From assembly GCA_018609055.1 (NCBI GenBank), contig JABAYJ010000009.1, positions 245,761 to 309,760 of the forward strand: a stretch of 64,000 nucleotides of DNA, read 5' to 3'. Of this stretch, positions 62,765 to 64,000 are shown one piece after another; position 1 is the stretch's first letter; each line of letters begins with the position of its first letter. Position numbers and translations under genes: made by a program. The DNA is from Flavobacteriales bacterium (GTDB lineage: Bacteria; Bacteroidota; Bacteroidia; Flavobacteriales_D; CAJJDF01). Under the pieces are notes generated by a model. The model saw only the letters and a list, made by a program, of their open reading frames with translations, did not search any database and was not told the DNA's origin.

Positions 62765-63439
62765 ATGAAAAATTATTCCTTGTACTTAGTCCCAGGTTTC
62801 TTAACCGATAAGACTATTTACAAGGATTTTTTATTGGATGAAAGGCTGAACTGCAAGGTATTGGAGTTCATTGCTCCATTAGATAAAAACGAGCCTATTG
62901 AAGAATATGCCAAACGAATGGCAGAATTGATAGGGGAAACTGAAAATATAGTTCTACTAGGAACTTCTTTTGGTGGTATTTTATCCATAGAAATAGCTAA
63001 ACATATCTCAGTTGATAAACTCATTTTGGTTTCTTCGGTAAAAGATAGGAGTGAAATGAATCCTTTGATGAAAATCAGTAACAGCTCAAAATTACTAGAT
63101 TTTATTCCTGATGTGGTAGTTAAGAAAGCTATAGAAACTGGTTATTCTATTGGGAGTAAAATAGTACCTGATCTTAAAGAAATTAAAAGTGAAGAAATTG
63201 GTGAAATGATTCACGGTATTGATGGTAAACTAGAAAAGTGGATTATTAAAAAAATAAACAACTGGAAAGGTGAAAATGAAGTAGATGATTTTCTTCATTT
63301 ACATGGAGATAAAGATTCTGTGTTCCCACTTAAGAATATCAAAAATTTTGTATTGATAAAAGATGGGAATCATAACATGATTATGGTAAAGTCTCAAGAG
63401 ATTAGAGATAAAGTGGTTGGGTTTATTACTAAGAAATAA
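62765..63439 (+). CDS. Alpha/beta hydrolase
   Basis: A 224-residue cytoplasmic hydrolase. It has the nucleophile elbow LLGTSFGGILS (Ser about 70), a GDKDSVFP segment providing the Asp, and DGNHNMI with the His near the end. The N-terminal YLVPGFLTDKTIYKD carries the oxyanion-hole HG-like segment. The substrate is unknown. Its 3' end overlaps the convergent DUF2064 gene by 11 bp. Confidence 0.85.
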   Translation: MKNYSLYLVPGFLTDKTIYKDFLLDERLNCKVLEFIAPLDKNEPIEEYAKRMAELIGETENIVLLGTSFGGILSIEIAKHISVDKLILVSSVKDRSEMNPLMKISNSSKLLDFIPDVVVKKAIETGYSIGSKIVPDLKEIKSEEIGEMIHGIDGKLEKWIIKKINNWKGENEVDDFLHLHGDKDSVFPLKNIKNFVLIKDGNHNMIMVKSQEIRDKVVGFITKK

Positions 63440-64000
63440 ACTTTTTCAACTCCCCCAAATCTTCTTCGTAATCCACGTCAGATAGTGTAGCGAGTTCGCC
63501 AAAGGTTAAGTCAGCATTTTCTACATCTCTTATTGCTTCGTATAATACAGTTGCTGTACTCCATGTTTTATTGTCAAATACTTTGGTAAAAGTAGTTGTG
63601 GTTCCAATTAAATAATAACCTCCATCTTCTGCAGGTCCAAATACAAAATCATTGGAATCTAGTATTTTAAAACCCTTCTCTAGTTCGTTTTGAGTTAATA
63701 GGTAACAATCGCTACCAATCATCATTACTTTGTCGAAACCATCATCAGTGGCTTTAACAAATGCATTACGCATTCGTTCTCCTAGTCCTATTCCTTCTTG
63801 TAGGTGTTTGGAATAAATAGAGTCTTCAAAGTATTCGTTATCTCCTATATAATCAGAATATAAAACCCATTTATCGCAATCCAAGTTTTTAGTTATAGAA
63901 ACGGTATGCTTTATTAATTCCTTAAAAACAATAAGGGCATTTTCTCTACCAACTGTTTCTGCAAGTCTTGATTTACCTTTTCCCAATTCTGGGTTTTTGG
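63429..64000 (-). CDS. DUF2064/TIGR04282-type glycosyltransferase-like protein (5' end outside window)
   Basis: A GT-A-like nucleotidyl/glycosyltransferase. The conserved start of the family (AKNPxxGKxKTRLA) appears as KNPELGKGKSRLAE reading from the window edge, so the N-terminus lies beyond 64000 and the apparent TTG start at 63986 is internal. Other motifs are GIGLGERMRNAF, MMIGSDCYLLT (Asp of the metal/substrate site) and FGPAEDGGYYLIG, with a WST motif near the end. It is annotated in some genomes as an arsenosugar biosynthesis glycosyltransferase, but no such pathway genes are seen here. Confidence 0.88.
   Translation of the reverse strand, partial: KNPELGKGKSRLAETVGRENALIVFKELIKHTVSITKNLDCDKWVLYSDYIGDNEYFEDSIYSKHLQEGIGLGERMRNAFVKATDDGFDKVMMIGSDCYLLTQNELEKGFKILDSNDFVFGPAEDGGYYLIGTTTTFTKVFDNKTWSTATVLYEAIRDVENADLTFGELATLSDVDYEEDLGELKKFIS

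Overview
This is an AT-rich chromosomal window from a member of the Bacteroidota, most likely order Flavobacteriales. The evidence is: C-terminal type IX secretion sorting domains (type A in the subtilase and the FG-GAP protein, type B in a gene fragment); many lipoproteins with an SPII lipobox; families typical of the phylum (DUF4249, DUF3467 after rpoC, a small GldL-like membrane protein); Bacteroidota -7 promoter elements (TAnnTTTG); A-rich start regions with almost no Shine-Dalgarno motifs; and frequent TTG or GTG starts. I cannot place it at family level. I see no tRNA, rRNA, CRISPR array, intact insertion sequence or prophage.

Layout. 1-5.8 kb: the end of rpoB, then rpoC, DUF3467 and DUF423 genes. 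5.9-8.5 kb: pckA, then a gene-poor stretch with an orphan gene and several inverted repeats. 8.5-10.6 kb: an OmpA-type lipoprotein whose signal peptide lies upstream of its first ATG, and an outer-membrane protein. 10.7-15 kb: nitroreductase, arginase, a pRiA4b ORF-3-like protein and a secreted subtilase. 15-17 kb: an MbnP/MbnH-like copper-protein pair. 17-23.4 kb: envelope lipoproteins and a WG-repeat protein, plus the deleted remnant of an alpha-2-macroglobulin gene. 23.5-36 kb: mostly housekeeping (alaS, SAM hydrolase, phoH, radC, clpX, ribD, yigZ), with a lipoprotein/coiled-coil pair at 32.3-33.2 kb. 36-43.3 kb, minus strand: DUF4249, ddl, a six-gene ftsE-SDR-miaA-alkB-HEXXH-SRPBCC operon, and rplU-rpmA. 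43.3-50 kb: a type B sorting-domain fragment, truA, an FG-GAP secreted protein, rhomboid protease, dapF and DUF502. 50-56.9 kb: metabolic enzymes, hemW and a polytopic membrane protein. 56.9-61.3 kb: a tight minus-strand operon mutA-DUF368-aroE-orf-punA. 61.4-64 kb: smpB, a frameshifted aquaporin gene, an alpha/beta hydrolase and a truncated DUF2064 gene.

Most genes are ordinary core or envelope genes, and I see no convincing new multi-gene system such as a defence island. The observations most worth checking are in how genes are decoded and how they decay. Two lipoproteins appear to start at AUA and AUU, in an A-rich Kozak-like context. A coiled-coil gene carries a correctly phased A-AAA-AAG slippery site at the point where its reading frame continues in -1. 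An alpha-2-macroglobulin gene has lost its whole interior, apparently between short TTG repeats. A putative copper MbnP/MbnH pair stands without methanobactin genes. Several dispersed palindromic repeats are also present.
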